From positions 142,447 to 206,446 of the forward strand of contig NZ_SOEY01000019.1 in the NCBI RefSeq assembly GCF_004402535.1: a stretch of 64,000 nucleotides of DNA. Direction: 5' to 3'. Below, one piece after another: positions 23,645 to 33,202 of the stretch. Each line of letters begins with the position of its first letter. Position 1 is the first letter of the stretch. The DNA is from Cryobacterium glaciale. Lineage in GTDB: Bacteria; Actinomycetota; Actinomycetes; Actinomycetales; Microbacteriaceae. The translations under genes and the position numbers were made by a program. Under the pieces are notes generated by a model. It did not search any database, had not been told where the DNA came from, and saw only the letters and a list, made by a program, of their open reading frames with translations.

Positions 23645-24544
23645 ATGAACGTCACACCCTCTGCGCCCGTGAAAGCGGCTTCCGTCAGCGCCGCCCTCAA
23701 CTCCTGGTTCGTGGCGAACGCGCGCGATCTGCCGTGGCGCCGTGATGGCTTCGGGGCGTGGGGCATCCTGGTTAGCGAGTTCATGCTGCAGCAGACCCCG
23801 GTGAGCCGGGTCATTCCCCGGCTCGAGGAGTGGCTGGCGCGCTGGCCGACACCGGCGTCGCTCGCCGCGGTGCCGCCGAGCGAGGCGGTGCGGGCCTGGT
23901 CCAGTCTCGGCTACCCGAGGCGCGCGCTGTGGCTGCACGCCGCGGCCGTGCAGATCACGCAGCTGCACGACGGCGTGGTGCCATCCGACCTGGACGATCT
24001 GCTGGCCCTGACCGGCATCGGGGATTACACCGCGCGGGCCGTGGCCGCGTTCGCGTATGGCCATCGGCATCCGGTCGTCGACACGAATACCCGGCGGGTG
24101 ATCGCGCGGGCGATCATGGGCGCCGGGGAACCCTCGCCGCCCAGCCGGGGCCGGGACCTGGACGCGATGGGAGCGCTGCTGCCGCAGAGCGCGCAGGAAG
24201 CTGCGCTGTTCAACGCCGCGATCATGGAGCTCGGCGCGGTCGTCTGCACCAGCCGAAGCCCGCACTGCTCGCTCTGCCCGATCCGGAATGACTGCGCCTG
24301 GCGGGCCGCCGCCTACCCCGAATACACCGGCACCCGCAAGACGGCGCAGAAGAAATTCGAGGGCAGTGACCGGCAGGTGCGCGGCCTCATCATGGCCGAA
24401 CTGCGGTCAACCCACCGCTCGGTGACGGATGCCGAGATCGCCACCCTCTGGCCGGATGCGGCCCAGTTGGAGCGCGCGCTGGCCAGCCTCGTGGCCGACG
24501 GGCTCGCCGTGCCCGCGCCGGAGGGGTACACACTGCCGGCTTGA
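23645..24544 (+). CDS. mutY: A/G-specific adenine glycosylase
   Basis: This 299-residue HhH-GPD DNA glycosylase removes adenine mispaired with 8-oxoguanine. Visible are the catalytic Glu in SEFMLQQTPV, the helix-hairpin-helix LTGIGDYTARAVAAFA, the catalytic Asp in PVVDTNTRRV, and the [4Fe-4S] cluster CTSRSPHCSLCPIRNDC with spacing C-x6-C-x2-C-x5-C. The NUDIX-like 8-oxoG-reading domain of E. coli MutY is absent, replaced by a short tail that may be a winged helix. It lies just upstream of thyA-folA, a nucleotide-quality grouping. Confidence 0.92.
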   Translation: MNVTPSAPVKAASVSAALNSWFVANARDLPWRRDGFGAWGILVSEFMLQQTPVSRVIPRLEEWLARWPTPASLAAVPPSEAVRAWSSLGYPRRALWLHAAAVQITQLHDGVVPSDLDDLLALTGIGDYTARAVAAFAYGHRHPVVDTNTRRVIARAIMGAGEPSPPSRGRDLDAMGALLPQSAQEAALFNAAIMELGAVVCTSRSPHCSLCPIRNDCAWRAAAYPEYTGTRKTAQKKFEGSDRQVRGLIMAELRSTHRSVTDAEIATLWPDAAQLERALASLVADGLAVPAPEGYTLPA

Positions 24545-24553
24545 GCGGGGAAG

Positions 24554-24559
24554 TACGAT
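24554..24559 (+). promoter_or_regulatory. Leaderless -10 (TACGAT) of thyA-folA
   Basis: TACGAT is 6 nt (TGACCG) before GTG 24566. No Shine-Dalgarno sequence is visible. Confidence 0.55.
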
Positions 24560-24565
24560 TGACCG

Positions 24566-25423
24566 GTGACATCAACGACTTCCCCCGCAGTTCGACCTGC
24601 CGCTTCTCCGTCCCGCTATCCCGCCGCCGACGCGCAGTACGCGGCCCTGCTGCGTGAGACCCTCGAGCACGGCACGAAAAAGGCCGATCGCACCGGAACC
24701 GGCACCCGCAGCGTGTTCGGCCGCCAGCTTCGATTCGATCTGGCCGCGGGATTTCCGCTAGTGACGACCAAGCGGGTGCACTTCGCGTCGATCGCCTACG
24801 AACTTCTCTGGTTTCTGCGCGGCGACTCCAACGTCACCTGGCTGCAGGAGAAGGGCGTGCGCATTTGGAACGAGTGGGCCGACGAGAGCGGCGAACTCGG
24901 CCCGGTCTACGGCGTGCAGTGGCGCTCCTGGCCCACCCCGGATGGCGAGACCATCGACCAGATCAGCCAGGTCCTCGACACCCTCCGCACCGACCCTGAC
25001 TCCCGGCGAATGATCGTCTCGGCCTGGAACGTGGCTGACCTGCCGAAGATGGCGCTCGCCCCGTGCCACGCGCTGTTCCAGTTCTACGTCGCCGACGGCA
25101 AACTCTCCTGCCAGCTGTACCAGCGCAGCGCCGATTTGTTCTTGGGCGTGCCGTTCAACATTGCCAGCTACGCCCTGCTCACCCAGCTCGTCGCCGAGCA
25201 GGCCGGGCTCGAGCTCGGCGAGTTCGTCTGGACCGGCGGCGACTGCCACATCTACGACAACCACGTCGAGCAGGTCACCGAGCAGCTCTCCCGCACCCCG
25301 TTTCCCTCCCCCACGCTGCGGATCAAGCCGGGGCGCGGGAGCCTGTTCGACTACGAATACGACGACCTCGTGCTCGAGAACTACCAGCACCACCCCGCTA
25401 TCAAGGGCGCGGTCGCGGTATGA
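24566..25423 (+). CDS. thyA: Thymidylate synthase
   Basis: This 285-residue folate-dependent enzyme converts dUMP to dTMP and methylene-tetrahydrofolate to dihydrofolate. The catalytic cysteine lies in [12 protein letters not shown], the phosphate-binding arginine in [11 protein letters not shown], and the family block is [20 protein letters not shown]. The protein has about 20 residues before the usual E. coli start. The leaderless promoter supports GTG 24566 as the true start. It overlaps folA by 4 bp (ATGA), coupling dTMP synthesis to regeneration of tetrahydrofolate. Confidence 0.96.
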   Translation: MTSTTSPAVRPAASPSRYPAADAQYAALLRETLEHGTKKADRTGTGTRSVFGRQLRFDLAAGFPLVTTKRVHFASIAYELLWFLRGDSNVTWLQEKGVRIWNEWADESGELGPVYGVQWRSWPTPDGETIDQISQVLDTLRTDPDSRRMIVSAWNVADLPKMALAPCHALFQFYVADGKLSCQLYQRSADLFLGVPFNIASYALLTQLVAEQAGLELGEFVWTGGDCHIYDNHVEQVTEQLSRTPFPSPTLRIKPGRGSLFDYEYDDLVLENYQHHPAIKGAVAV

Positions 25424-25941
25424 CACTCGGCCTGATCTGGGCCCAGACGGTGAACGGTGTGATCGGAGCCGACGGGGTCATGCCCTGGCATCTGCCGGAG
25501 GATCTCGCCCATTTTCGCGCGGTCACCCAGGGCGGCGCCGTCATCATGGGGCGGCGCACCTGGGATTCGCTGCCGGAGCGTTTTCGCCCGCTGCCGGGCC
25601 GGCAGAACATCGTCATCACGCGCCAGCGCGACTGGGCTGCGCCGGGGGCATCCGCTGCCCACAGCCTCGATGATGCCCTCGCGCTGGCCGAGGGGCCGGT
25701 CTGGGTGATCGGCGGCGCCGAAATCTATCGCCTCGCGCTTTCCCGCGCCGACACGCTCGAGGTGACCGAAATCGACGCCTCGATCGCCGGTGACACCCTC
25801 GCGCCCGAACTCGACGCCGCCTGGACCAGGGTCAGCACCAACCCCGCAAACGGATGGCTCCGCTCGAGCGCCGCGCTCCCCTACCGTTTCACCCGTTACG
25901 AGCGCACCCCCGGCCTCCGCGACCCATCTCTCGCTCCGTAA
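25420..25941 (+). CDS. folA: Dihydrofolate reductase
   Basis: This 173-residue enzyme reduces the dihydrofolate made by ThyA, using NADPH. The motifs are [27 protein letters not shown] (active-site acid and helix), [19 protein letters not shown] (cofactor phosphate binding) and [12 protein letters not shown]. The open frame runs far upstream inside thyA, but the true start is ATG 25420, which overlaps the thyA stop. Confidence 0.95.
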   Translation: MTLGLIWAQTVNGVIGADGVMPWHLPEDLAHFRAVTQGGAVIMGRRTWDSLPERFRPLPGRQNIVITRQRDWAAPGASAAHSLDDALALAEGPVWVIGGAEIYRLALSRADTLEVTEIDASIAGDTLAPELDAAWTRVSTNPANGWLRSSAALPYRFTRYERTPGLRDPSLAP

Positions 25942-25961
25942 ACCGCCGCCTTAAACCTGTC

Positions 25962-26025
25962 CGGGCCCGGGCCCGGAAAGCGGGACCACGTTCTATCATG
26001 GGCCCAGTTTCCGGGCCCAGGCCCG
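25962..26025. terminator. GC-rich inverted repeat between folA and rbfA
   Basis: An 18-nt arm (25962-25979) pairs with 26008-26025 with a single mismatch. Each arm is itself nearly palindromic, built from GGGCCC units. It lies between convergent folA and rbfA and probably terminates both, without a U-tract. Confidence 0.55.
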
Positions 26026-26044
26026 GTCGGCAGTGCTGGTGGTG

Positions 26045-26533
26045 CTAATGCTTCGCGGTACTCTCGGCGTCGGACTCTTCGTCGTCGTCTGACTCGTCTT
26101 CTTCGAGGTCGTAGTCACGCGGCTTCTTGTACGGGTCGGCGTCGCCGGCGTAGGTGGCAGTACCCTTGCTGTCCTCGGTCGCGATGTCACGATCGTGGGC
26201 CTCGCGCAGCAGGTCGTCGATCAGAGCCGCGTTTTCGGGGATTCCGTCGGCGATGAACTCGATCGACGGCGTGAGCCGAGCCGTGATGTTCTTGCCGACC
26301 TCGCTGCGCATGAGGCCGGTGGCGGCCTTCAGAGCCGCTGCGCTGTCGGTGCGCTCCTCGATCGAGCCGTACACGGTGTAGAACACCGAGGCGTGCTGCA
26401 GATCGCCGGTGACCTTCACGTCGGTGATGGTCACGAACCCGAGGCGCGGATCGCGCAGGCCGCGTTCCAGTCGCTTGGCGATGATGACCTTAATGCGGTC
26501 CGCCATCTTTCTGGCGCGTTCCGGATCTGCCAT
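26045..26533 (-). CDS. rbfA: Ribosome-binding factor A
   Basis: This 162-residue protein has the RbfA KH-like fold (ARKMADRIKVIIAKRLERGLRDPRLGFVTITDVKVTGDL). RbfA matures the 5' end of 16S rRNA on the 30S subunit, especially in the cold. A C-terminal tail of about 45 residues is strongly acidic (YDLEEDESDDDEE), longer than in E. coli. It is the last gene of the nusA-ylxR-infB-rbfA block, but 218 bp with two large hairpins separate it from infB, so its level may be set independently. Confidence 0.93.
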   Translation of the reverse strand: MADPERARKMADRIKVIIAKRLERGLRDPRLGFVTITDVKVTGDLQHASVFYTVYGSIEERTDSAAALKAATGLMRSEVGKNITARLTPSIEFIADGIPENAALIDDLLREAHDRDIATEDSKGTATYAGDADPYKKPRDYDLEEDESDDDEESDAESTAKH

Positions 26534-26586
26534 GATTCACTCTCTCTTTACCGGCGCATTAGCGCCAGGTTTTCCTATACTTATCA

Positions 26587-26599
26587 CCGTTTTAAACGG
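26587..26599. repeat. Short palindrome upstream of rbfA
   Basis: CCGTTT-T-AAACGG is a perfect 6-bp inverted repeat about 54 bp before the rbfA start. It is a possible operator or part of the promoter region. Confidence 0.3.
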
Positions 26600-26625
26600 A
26601 TGCTGCCTACCCGCTGAGGGTCGGA

Positions 26626-26691
26626 GCAAATTTCCTTCGAAAAGGGAATCGGGGTAGGGGTCCCCGCTCTTTCCTTTTCGAAGGAAATTTG
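26626..26691. repeat. Long hairpin in infB-rbfA spacer
   Basis: A perfect inverted repeat of about 20 bp (arms 26626-26645 and 26672-26691, each containing TTCGAA) has a loop of about 26 nt. It is AT-richer than its surroundings. Outside the arms GGGTC and GACCC can pair again across a 3-nt internal loop on each side. On the infB transcript it would form a very stable stem just before rbfA. Confidence 0.6.
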
Positions 26692-26709
26692 CGGAGACCC
26701 GACCCCAAC

Positions 26710-26739
26710 GGCGTCGGACCCGTAACCGAGTCCGACGCC
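26710..26739 (-). terminator. Hairpin directly after infB
   Basis: GGCGTCGGAC / GTCCGACGCC form a perfect 10-bp stem with a 10-nt loop, 12 nt after the infB stop. There is no U-run. It is probably a terminator or mRNA-stabilising structure. Confidence 0.55.
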
Positions 26740-26751
26740 CCAAAACCAACG

Positions 26752-29607
26752 CTAGACGCGCGGCTTTTCCTTCATTTCGATGGTCTCGATCTCATCGCCA
26801 ATTCGGATGTCGTTGAACTTGCCCAGTCCGATACCACACTCGAAGTCCGTGCGGACCTCGGTGACATCGTCCTTGAAGCGACGCAGCGACTCGATGCCCA
26901 GGTTGTCCCCCACCACGATGCCCTCGCGAATAACGCGAGCCTTGGCATTTCGGGTGATTGTACCGGAGCGCACGATGACACCGGCGACGTTTCCGAACTT
27001 CGACGAGCTGAAGACCTCGCGAATTTCGGCGATACCGCTCTGGATCTCTTCGTACTCGGGCTTGAGCATTCCCTTGAGGGAATTCTCGATGTCCTCGAGG
27101 GCGGAGTAGATGACGGAGTAGAACCGCACGTCGACGCCTTCGCGAGCTGCACGCTCGCGGGCCTTCGTGTCGGGGCGAACGTTGAATCCGATGATGATGG
27201 CGTTGTCGACGGTGGCGAGGTTGACGTCGCTCTCCGTGACCGCACCGACACCACGGTGGATGATGCGCAGCTGAACCGAATCGTCGACCTCGATCTTGAG
27301 CAGCGACTCTTCCAGGGCCTCAACGGCACCGGAGACGTCACCCTTGATGATGAGGTTGAGCGATTCGACCTTGCCCTCTTCGAGGGCGCGGGTGAAGTCT
27401 TCGAGGCTGATGCGCTTGCGGGCCTTGGCCAGCAGGGCGTTGCGCTCGGCGGCTTCACGCTTCTCGGCGATCTGACGGGCGGTGCGGTCTTCCTCGATGA
27501 CGAGGAAGGTGTCGCCGGCGCGGGGAACGCTCGACAGGCCCTGCACCTGAACCGCACGGGACGGCGTGGCGGCGAGAACGGCGACACCGTTTTCGTCGGC
27601 CATCGCACGTACACGGCCGTAGGCCGTTCCGGCGACGATGGAGTCTCCGACGTGCAGCGTTCCGGACTGGATGAGCACGGTTGCCACCGCGCCGCGGCCC
27701 TTGTCGAGGCGGGCCTCGATGGCGACACCACGGGCATCCTTGTTCGGGTTGGAGCGCATGTCGAGTCCGGCGTCGGCGACCAGGAGCACGGCGTCAAGAA
27801 TCTCCTTGATGCCGGTCTTGTTCTTGGCCGACACGTCGACGAACATGACGTCTCCGCCGTACTCTTCGGCGACGAGGCCGAATTCGGTGAGCTGCTGACG
27901 CACCTTCTGCGGGTTCGCGCCGGGCTTGTCGATCTTGTTCACCGCGACCACGATCGGCACGTTGGCGGCCTGGGCGTGGTTGAGCGCCTCAATCGTCTGC
28001 GGCATGATGCCGTCATCGGCGGCGACCACGAGGATGGCGATGTCGGTGACCTGCGCACCACGAGCACGCATGGCGGTGAACGCCTCGTGGCCCGGTGTGT
28101 CGATGAAGGTCAGCGCGCGGTCGATACCTTCGTGCTCGGTGATGATCTGGTACGCACCGATATGCTGCGTGATTCCACCGGCTTCACCCTCGGCGACCTT
28201 GGCGTTACGGATCGCGTCAAGGAGTGCGGTCTTACCGTGGTCGACGTGGCCCATGACGGTCACGACGGGAGGACGAATCTCGAGGTCTTCATCGGTTTCG
28301 TCTTCGAGTTCCTGGTCGATGTCGATGTCGAACGCGAGCAGCAGCTCACGGTCTTCGTCATCGGGCGAAACCATCTGGATCTTGTAGCCGAGCTCGCTGC
28401 CGAGCACGTCGAACGTGGCCTCATCGAGGGACTCCGTTGCCGTAGCCATCTCACCGAGGTGGAACAGCACGGTGACGAGGTTTCCGGGGCTCGCGTCAAT
28501 CTTGTCGGCGAAGTCTGTGATGGATGCTCCGCGACGCAGGCGAACAACGGTTCCACCGTCGCCGCGGGGTACGGATACTCCACCCAGCGACGGGGCCTCG
28601 CGCAGCTCGAACTCTGCTCTCTTCGTACGCTTCGACTTGCGCGCCTTGTTCTTGCCGCCGCCGCGACCGAAGGCACCAGCGGTGCCACCGCCCGGGCCGC
28701 GGCCGCGACCGGCTCCACCGCCACCGCCGGCAGGGCGGGGCGGGCCGAAGCCGGGAGCTCCGGCAGGAGCGCCGGGACGGGTGAATCCGGGGCGTGCTCC
28801 ACCGGCTCCACCCGGGGCGCCGCCGGGGCGCTGGAAGGCGCCTGGACGCTGACCGAAACCGGTCGGGCGGGCGGCCTGGCCGGGTCCGCCGGGGCGCGGG
28901 GCTCCTGGGCGAGGTGCCGGAGGGCGCGGGATGTTGCTCGGGGTGGGGGTTGCGGGGCGCTGGCCCATGCCCTGCGCACTCGCGAACGGGTTGTTGCCCG
29001 GGCGCGGCGGCTGGGTGGGACGCTGTCCCATGCCCTGGTTACTGGCGAACGGGTTGTTGCCCGGACGTGCTGCTCCGGGGCGAGGCATGCCCGGCTTGAC
29101 CGGCTTAGCCGATCCTTCCGTGGTCTTCGCTTCGGGGGTATCCGTGCTCGGCTTGTCGGCAGCAGCAGCTTTGTCGGCCGCAGCGGCCTTCTCGGCAGCG
29201 GCAGCCTTTTCGGCGGCCTGGGTCTGGCGCTCGGCGACGGTGAGGGGCGCGACCGGAAGGGGCGCGGCATCAACCGGAGGAGCAGGCTCGGCGACAGCCG
29301 GAGCAACGGGTTCGGCAGCGGGCTTGGGGCCGGGACGGGCGCCCGGCTTGGCACCGTGGCTCGGACGAGCCGGCGTTGCCTTCGTGGTTGCAGCGGCAGC
29401 TGCACCAGCGGCGGACGCGGGGGTTGCAGCCTTGGCGGCGGCACTTTCCGCCTCGAGAGCGGCGCGGAGGCGACGCGCTACGGGCGGTTCAACACTGGAG
29501 GACGGTCCTTTTACGAACTCGCCCATTTCTTTCAATTTAGCAAGGGCTACCTTGCTGTCGACTCCGAGCTCGGTAGCGATCTCGTGTACGCGTGGTTTCG
29601 CAGCCAC
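26752..29607 (-). CDS. infB: Translation initiation factor IF-2
   Basis: This GTPase of about 951 residues delivers initiator fMet-tRNA to the 30S subunit. It begins with the IF2_N module ([19 protein letters not shown]), then a region of about 350 residues rich in Ala, Pro, Gly and Arg. That region contains two tandem copies of [15 protein letters not shown] at 21-residue spacing. The G domain shows [27 protein letters not shown] and [10 protein letters not shown], followed by the IF-2 C-terminal domains. I choose GTG 29607 because AGGAG lies 6 nt upstream and family similarity begins there. Confidence 0.95.
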   Translation of the reverse strand: MAAKPRVHEIATELGVDSKVALAKLKEMGEFVKGPSSSVEPPVARRLRAALEAESAAAKAATPASAAGAAAAATTKATPARPSHGAKPGARPGPKPAAEPVAPAVAEPAPPVDAAPLPVAPLTVAERQTQAAEKAAAAEKAAAADKAAAADKPSTDTPEAKTTEGSAKPVKPGMPRPGAARPGNNPFASNQGMGQRPTQPPRPGNNPFASAQGMGQRPATPTPSNIPRPPAPRPGAPRPGGPGQAARPTGFGQRPGAFQRPGGAPGGAGGARPGFTRPGAPAGAPGFGPPRPAGGGGGAGRGRGPGGGTAGAFGRGGGKNKARKSKRTKRAEFELREAPSLGGVSVPRGDGGTVVRLRRGASITDFADKIDASPGNLVTVLFHLGEMATATESLDEATFDVLGSELGYKIQMVSPDDEDRELLLAFDIDIDQELEDETDEDLEIRPPVVTVMGHVDHGKTALLDAIRNAKVAEGEAGGITQHIGAYQIITEHEGIDRALTFIDTPGHEAFTAMRARGAQVTDIAILVVAADDGIMPQTIEALNHAQAANVPIVVAVNKIDKPGANPQKVRQQLTEFGLVAEEYGGDVMFVDVSAKNKTGIKEILDAVLLVADAGLDMRSNPNKDARGVAIEARLDKGRGAVATVLIQSGTLHVGDSIVAGTAYGRVRAMADENGVAVLAATPSRAVQVQGLSSVPRAGDTFLVIEEDRTARQIAEKREAAERNALLAKARKRISLEDFTRALEEGKVESLNLIIKGDVSGAVEALEESLLKIEVDDSVQLRIIHRGVGAVTESDVNLATVDNAIIIGFNVRPDTKARERAAREGVDVRFYSVIYSALEDIENSLKGMLKPEYEEIQSGIAEIREVFSSSKFGNVAGVIVRSGTITRNAKARVIREGIVVGDNLGIESLRRFKDDVTEVRTDFECGIGLGKFNDIRIGDEIETIEMKEKPRV

Positions 29608-29683
29608 AATTCTCCTGTTCCGGGTCTGCACCCGGAAAGGGGCAGACCGTTAGTAACGGACGGGTCTCATTTCGAGCCGCTCA

Positions 29684-29941
29684 TTAGTTATCCATAAGCC
29701 AATTCAGCCTGTTCTCTAGTTGTTTCGCGTCCAGTGACCTGGTCACGCGAAAGGCACGCCCGAAAGCGTGTCGCCTTACGGCGTCCTGAAAGCACGATTC
29801 ACGGGCATGCAGCCACGCACCTCTACCGGGCATTGTGGCGGTTTCATCCACCACAATTTCTGATTTCCCAGCAACGATCCGCAAAAGTGAGGATCGAGGG
29901 GCGCGCGAACGGCAGCCAATACACGTTCTTACGGAGTCCAT
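29684..29941 (-). CDS. rnpM: YlxR/RnpM RNA-binding protein
   Basis: This 85-residue protein of the YlxR (DUF448) family has RTCIGCRSRAPRSSLLRIV at the N-terminus and GRGAWLH(x10)A(V/R)RRHAFGRAFR later. YlxR proteins sit between nusA and infB in many Gram-positives. The Bacillus/Clostridium homologue binds RNase P RNA, hence the name RnpM. It lies 8 bp after nusA and 76 bp before infB in the same operon. Confidence 0.9.
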   Translation of the reverse strand: MDSVRTCIGCRSRAPRSSLLRIVAGKSEIVVDETATMPGRGAWLHARESCFQDAVRRHAFGRAFRVTRSLDAKQLENRLNWLMDN

Positions 29942-29949
29942 CGTACCCC

Positions 29950-30987
29950 CTATTCGGCATCCTCCAGAATGCTGTCCGGCTGGATGTCGATTTTCGCACC
30001 GGTCAGCTTGGCCGCGAGGCGGGCGTTCTGGCCCTCTTTGCCGATCGCGAGCGAGAGCTGGTAGTCGGGCACGAGGGCACGAACAGCCTTGATCGACTCG
30101 TCGATCACGTAGGCGCTCGTCACCTTGGCCGGCGACAGGGCGCTCGCGACAAAGGTCGCCAGGTCGGGCGAGAAGTCGACGATGTCGATCTTCTCGTTGT
30201 TCAGCTCAACGGTCACGGCGCGCACGCGCTGGCCGAGCTCACCGATGCAGGCACCCTTGGCATTGACGCCGGGCTCGGTCGCGCGCACGGCGATCTTGGT
30301 GCGGTGGCCGGCCTCGCGGGCGAGCGACACGATCTCGACAACTCCGCTGGCGATCTCGGGCACCTCGAGTGCGAACAGTTTGCGCACGAGCGACGGGTGG
30401 GTGCGCGACACGGTGATCTGCGGGCCCTTGAGTCCGCGACCGACGGCCGTGACGAAGACGCGAATGCGCGCGCCGTGCACGTAGGTCTCGGTGGGAACCT
30501 GCTCCTCGGGGGGCATGATCGCTTCGATAGTGCCGAGGTCGACGTGGATCATGCGGGGGTTTGGACCCTGCTGGATGATTCCGGCGATAATGTCACCTTC
30601 ACGGCCCTTGAACTCGCCGAGCACCGCATCATCGGCCAGGTCACGCAGGCGCTGGTTGATGACCTGCTTGGCGGCGAAGGCGGCGATGCGACCGAAGTCG
30701 GTGGGGTTGTCTACGGCTTCGCCGATGACGTTGCCCTCATTGTCGTGCTCGGGGATGAAGATGTCCACGTGCCCGGTTTTGCGGTCGAGAACGACGCGCG
30801 CTTCGGGGACTTCCTGCATATCGTGCTTGGCTTCAGCAAGCTTCGAAGCCTCGAACTTCGTGACGTCTTGCTGGATGTGCTTGACATAGGCGGTAAGAAT
30901 CGCCTGTTCGATGATTTGCACGAGTTCCTCAAAGGGAATCTCTTTTTCGCGCTCCAGTAGCCGCAAAACACTGAGGTCGATGTCCAT
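29950..30987 (-). CDS. nusA: Transcription termination/antitermination factor NusA
   Basis: This 345-residue RNA polymerase-binding factor controls pausing, termination and antitermination. An N-terminal domain (LRLLEREKEIPFEELVQIIEQ) is followed by an S1 domain (GDIIAGIIQQGPNPRMIHVDLG) and two KH domains (VISRTHPSLVRKLFALEVPEI-like region and the final LAIGKEGQNARLAAKLTG). It lacks the acidic repeats of E. coli NusA, as is normal for actinobacteria. GAGGAGG upstream of the ATG is a strong ribosome-binding site. The usual upstream partner rimP is not here. Confidence 0.95.
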   Translation of the reverse strand: MDIDLSVLRLLEREKEIPFEELVQIIEQAILTAYVKHIQQDVTKFEASKLAEAKHDMQEVPEARVVLDRKTGHVDIFIPEHDNEGNVIGEAVDNPTDFGRIAAFAAKQVINQRLRDLADDAVLGEFKGREGDIIAGIIQQGPNPRMIHVDLGTIEAIMPPEEQVPTETYVHGARIRVFVTAVGRGLKGPQITVSRTHPSLVRKLFALEVPEIASGVVEIVSLAREAGHRTKIAVRATEPGVNAKGACIGELGQRVRAVTVELNNEKIDIVDFSPDLATFVASALSPAKVTSAYVIDESIKAVRALVPDYQLSLAIGKEGQNARLAAKLTGAKIDIQPDSILEDAE

Positions 30988-31115
30988 GGCCGGCCTCCTC
31001 TATTCAGATCTTGCCGCCGCGAAACCGCGCAGCGGGCTGGATACTACGGTACCCGAATCTGCGGTGCCCCGTCACCCACTCGCCCGGACTGGGCCGGTTC
31101 CAGCGGGTTTGCCGA

Positions 31116-31158
31116 AGAGCGGATGCTGCCGGCTGGGCCAGCCGGCAGCATCCGCTCT
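31116..31158. terminator. 21-bp perfect hairpin between proS and nusA
   Basis: Arms of 21 bp (31116-31136 and 31138-31158) are perfectly complementary around one central base. The structure lies about 25 nt after the proS stop on the minus strand. There is no U-tract. Each arm carries the CGGATGC heptamer that recurs through the window. It is the strongest terminator in the window. Confidence 0.7.
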
Positions 31159-31182
31159 CGATAAAACGGGGTACTTAATTTG

Positions 31183-32949
31183 TCACTGGGCGAAATGCCT
31201 GGCGACGTCAGCTACGTCGACCTGCTCGCGGTCGCCGGTGCGGCGGTTCCACAGTTCGACGATGCCGTCGGCGGCGCCGCGACCGACGATGACGATCCAC
31301 GGCACCCCGATGAGCTCGGCATCGCCGAACTTGACTCCGGGCGAGACCTTGCGTCGGTCGTCGTAGAGCACCTCGCGACCGGTGGCTTCGATCGCGGCGA
31401 CGACGGCCTCCGAGGTGTCAAAAACGATCTCGTCCCGGCCGGTGGCGATCACGTGCACGTCGAACGGGGTGACCGATTCGGGCCAGATCAGGCCCTTTGC
31501 ATCGTTGTTGAGTTCGGCGATGACCGCGAGGATGCGGGTGACGCCGATGCCGTACGATCCCATCGTGACGGTGACCAGCTTGCCGTTCTCGTCGAGGACC
31601 TTGAGGCCGAGTACCTCGGCGTACTTGCGACCGAGCTGGAAGACGTGCCCGATTTCCATGCCGCGAATGAGTTCAACCGGGCCGCTTCCGTCGGGGGCCG
31701 GGTCGCCGGCGCGTACGTCAGAGGCCTCGACCACATCGTCGATGGCGAAGTCACGGCCGGCGACGAGGCCGAACACGTGCCGATTGTCTTCGTTGGCACC
31801 GGTGATCCACTCGGTGCCCGCAACCACGCGCGGGTCGACCAGAAAACGGATGCCGGTGGTCGATTTGGTACCAAGAACGGCGCCCTGGGCGCCCCACGGG
31901 CCGATGTACCCCTTGACCAGGCCCGGGTTCTTGGCGAAGTCGCCCTCGTTGGCCGCCTCGACCTCGGCGGGGGCGAAGGCGACCTCGACGCGCTTGAGGT
32001 CGACCTCGCGGTCGCCGGGAACGCCGATCGCGATGAGTTCCCGGGTGCCGTCGAGGTGCGTGAGCGCGAGCACGACGTTCTTGAGGGTGTCGGCTGCGGT
32101 CCACTCGCGACCGTCGAGGCGCGGGTGCTCGGCGTTGGCCTTGTCGACCAGGGTCTGGATGGTCGGGGTGTTCGGGGTGTCGAAGATCTGCGCGGCGGGC
32201 AGCGCGCTGAAATCCCGGCCGGCCGGAACGAGGGTGCGGAACGCCTCGATGTTAGCCGCGTAGCCGCCGGCGCTGCGCACGAAGGTGTCTTCACCGACCG
32301 GGGTCGGGTGCAAGAACTCTTCGCTCTTGGAGCCGCCCATCGCGCCGGCATCCGCCTGCACAATCTCGTACTCGAGGCCGAAGCGGGTGAATATTCGCTC
32401 GTAGGCGTCGCGCTGCAGCTGGTAGCTCAGGTCGAGGCCGGCGTCGGTGTAGTCGAAGGAGTACGCGTCTTTCATGGTGAATTCGCGGCCGCGCAGCAGT
32501 CCGCCGCGTGAGCGTGCCTCGTCGCGGTACTTGTCCTGAATCTGGTAGATCGACAGCGGCAGGTCCTTGTAGCTGCTGTACAGGTCTTTCACGAGCAGCG
32601 CGAAGACCTCTTCGTGGGTCGGCGCGAGCAGCATGTCGGAGCCCTTGCGGTCCTTCAGGCGAAACAGTCCCTCGCCGTATTCGTCCCAGCGGCCGGTCAG
32701 TTCGTACGGTTCGCGCGGCAGCAGGGCCGGAAAGTGCACCTCGTGCGCGCCGGCCGCGGTCATCTCCTCACGGATGATGCGCTCCACTTTTGCCTTCACC
32801 CGCAGGCCGAGTGGCAGCCAGGCGAAAATACCCGGGGCCTGGCGACGGATGTAGCCGGCCCGCACGAGGAGGCGGTGGCTGGTCACCTCGGCGTCGGAGG
32901 GGTCTTCGCGGAGAGTACGGAGGAAGTAGTTGGAGAGACGTGTAGGCAC
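31183..32949 (-). CDS. proS: Prolyl-tRNA synthetase
   Basis: This 588-residue class II synthetase charges tRNA-Pro. N-terminal motifs are [19 protein letters not shown] and [17 protein letters not shown], motif 2 is around [14 protein letters not shown], and motif 3 is [16 protein letters not shown]. An insertion of about 180 residues in the middle matches the INS editing domain of bacterial-type ProRS, which clears misacylated alanine. A C-terminal anticodon-binding domain ends the protein. GTG 32949 has TAAGGT 6 nt upstream, so the gene is predicted leaderless. Downstream is a 21-bp terminator. Confidence 0.96.
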   Translation of the reverse strand: MPTRLSNYFLRTLREDPSDAEVTSHRLLVRAGYIRRQAPGIFAWLPLGLRVKAKVERIIREEMTAAGAHEVHFPALLPREPYELTGRWDEYGEGLFRLKDRKGSDMLLAPTHEEVFALLVKDLYSSYKDLPLSIYQIQDKYRDEARSRGGLLRGREFTMKDAYSFDYTDAGLDLSYQLQRDAYERIFTRFGLEYEIVQADAGAMGGSKSEEFLHPTPVGEDTFVRSAGGYAANIEAFRTLVPAGRDFSALPAAQIFDTPNTPTIQTLVDKANAEHPRLDGREWTAADTLKNVVLALTHLDGTRELIAIGVPGDREVDLKRVEVAFAPAEVEAANEGDFAKNPGLVKGYIGPWGAQGAVLGTKSTTGIRFLVDPRVVAGTEWITGANEDNRHVFGLVAGRDFAIDDVVEASDVRAGDPAPDGSGPVELIRGMEIGHVFQLGRKYAEVLGLKVLDENGKLVTVTMGSYGIGVTRILAVIAELNNDAKGLIWPESVTPFDVHVIATGRDEIVFDTSEAVVAAIEATGREVLYDDRRKVSPGVKFGDAELIGVPWIVIVGRGAADGIVELWNRRTGDREQVDVADVARHFAQ

Positions 32950-32955
32950 CCGTCT

Positions 32956-32961
32956 ACCTTA
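32956..32961 (-). promoter_or_regulatory. Leaderless -10 (TAAGGT) of proS
   Basis: TAAGGT is 6 nt (AGACGG) before GTG 32949. Confidence 0.55.
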
Positions 32962-33009
32962 CGCGCGCGCCACCATCCACTCCCCCACGCTCATTCACGG
33001 CGGAGTGCT

Positions 33010-33171
33010 TCACGGCGTTGGGCGGGCAAATAGGGGTCGGCAGGTGGTGCAGACCTCGCCGTCGACGCTCCCGGTCAGGGTTGCGCGCGTGGCCTTGCGC
33101 TCACTGCCGAGGCGCTCGTGCAGCGCCCAGACCAGCAGCGCCAGGGCAGCGGCGGCCACATACGGCCGCAC
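33010..33171 (-). CDS. Possible small membrane protein with CxxC
   Basis: A 53-residue frame from GTG 33171 has one hydrophobic helix (YVAAAALALLVWAL), a basic middle and a C-terminal CTTC pair. It lies just downstream of the 30-bp palindrome, whose core recalls copper-sensor operators. A small metal-related protein is therefore conceivable. There is no ribosome-binding site or family match, so this may not be a gene. Confidence 0.25.
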   Translation of the reverse strand: MRPYVAAAALALLVWALHERLGSERKATRATLTGSVDGEVCTTCRPLFARPTP

Positions 33172-33202
33172 GTCGCTCGTCGTCTCGGTGCCCGTAGCAC
33201 CG

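Noticed and set aside
26689-29697. Very long open frame (about 1000 codons) on the plus strand opposite infB
   Set aside because: It is antisense to a certain IF-2 gene. The composition (Asp, Val and Arg runs) is that expected of a GC-rich shadow frame, and it has no start signal.
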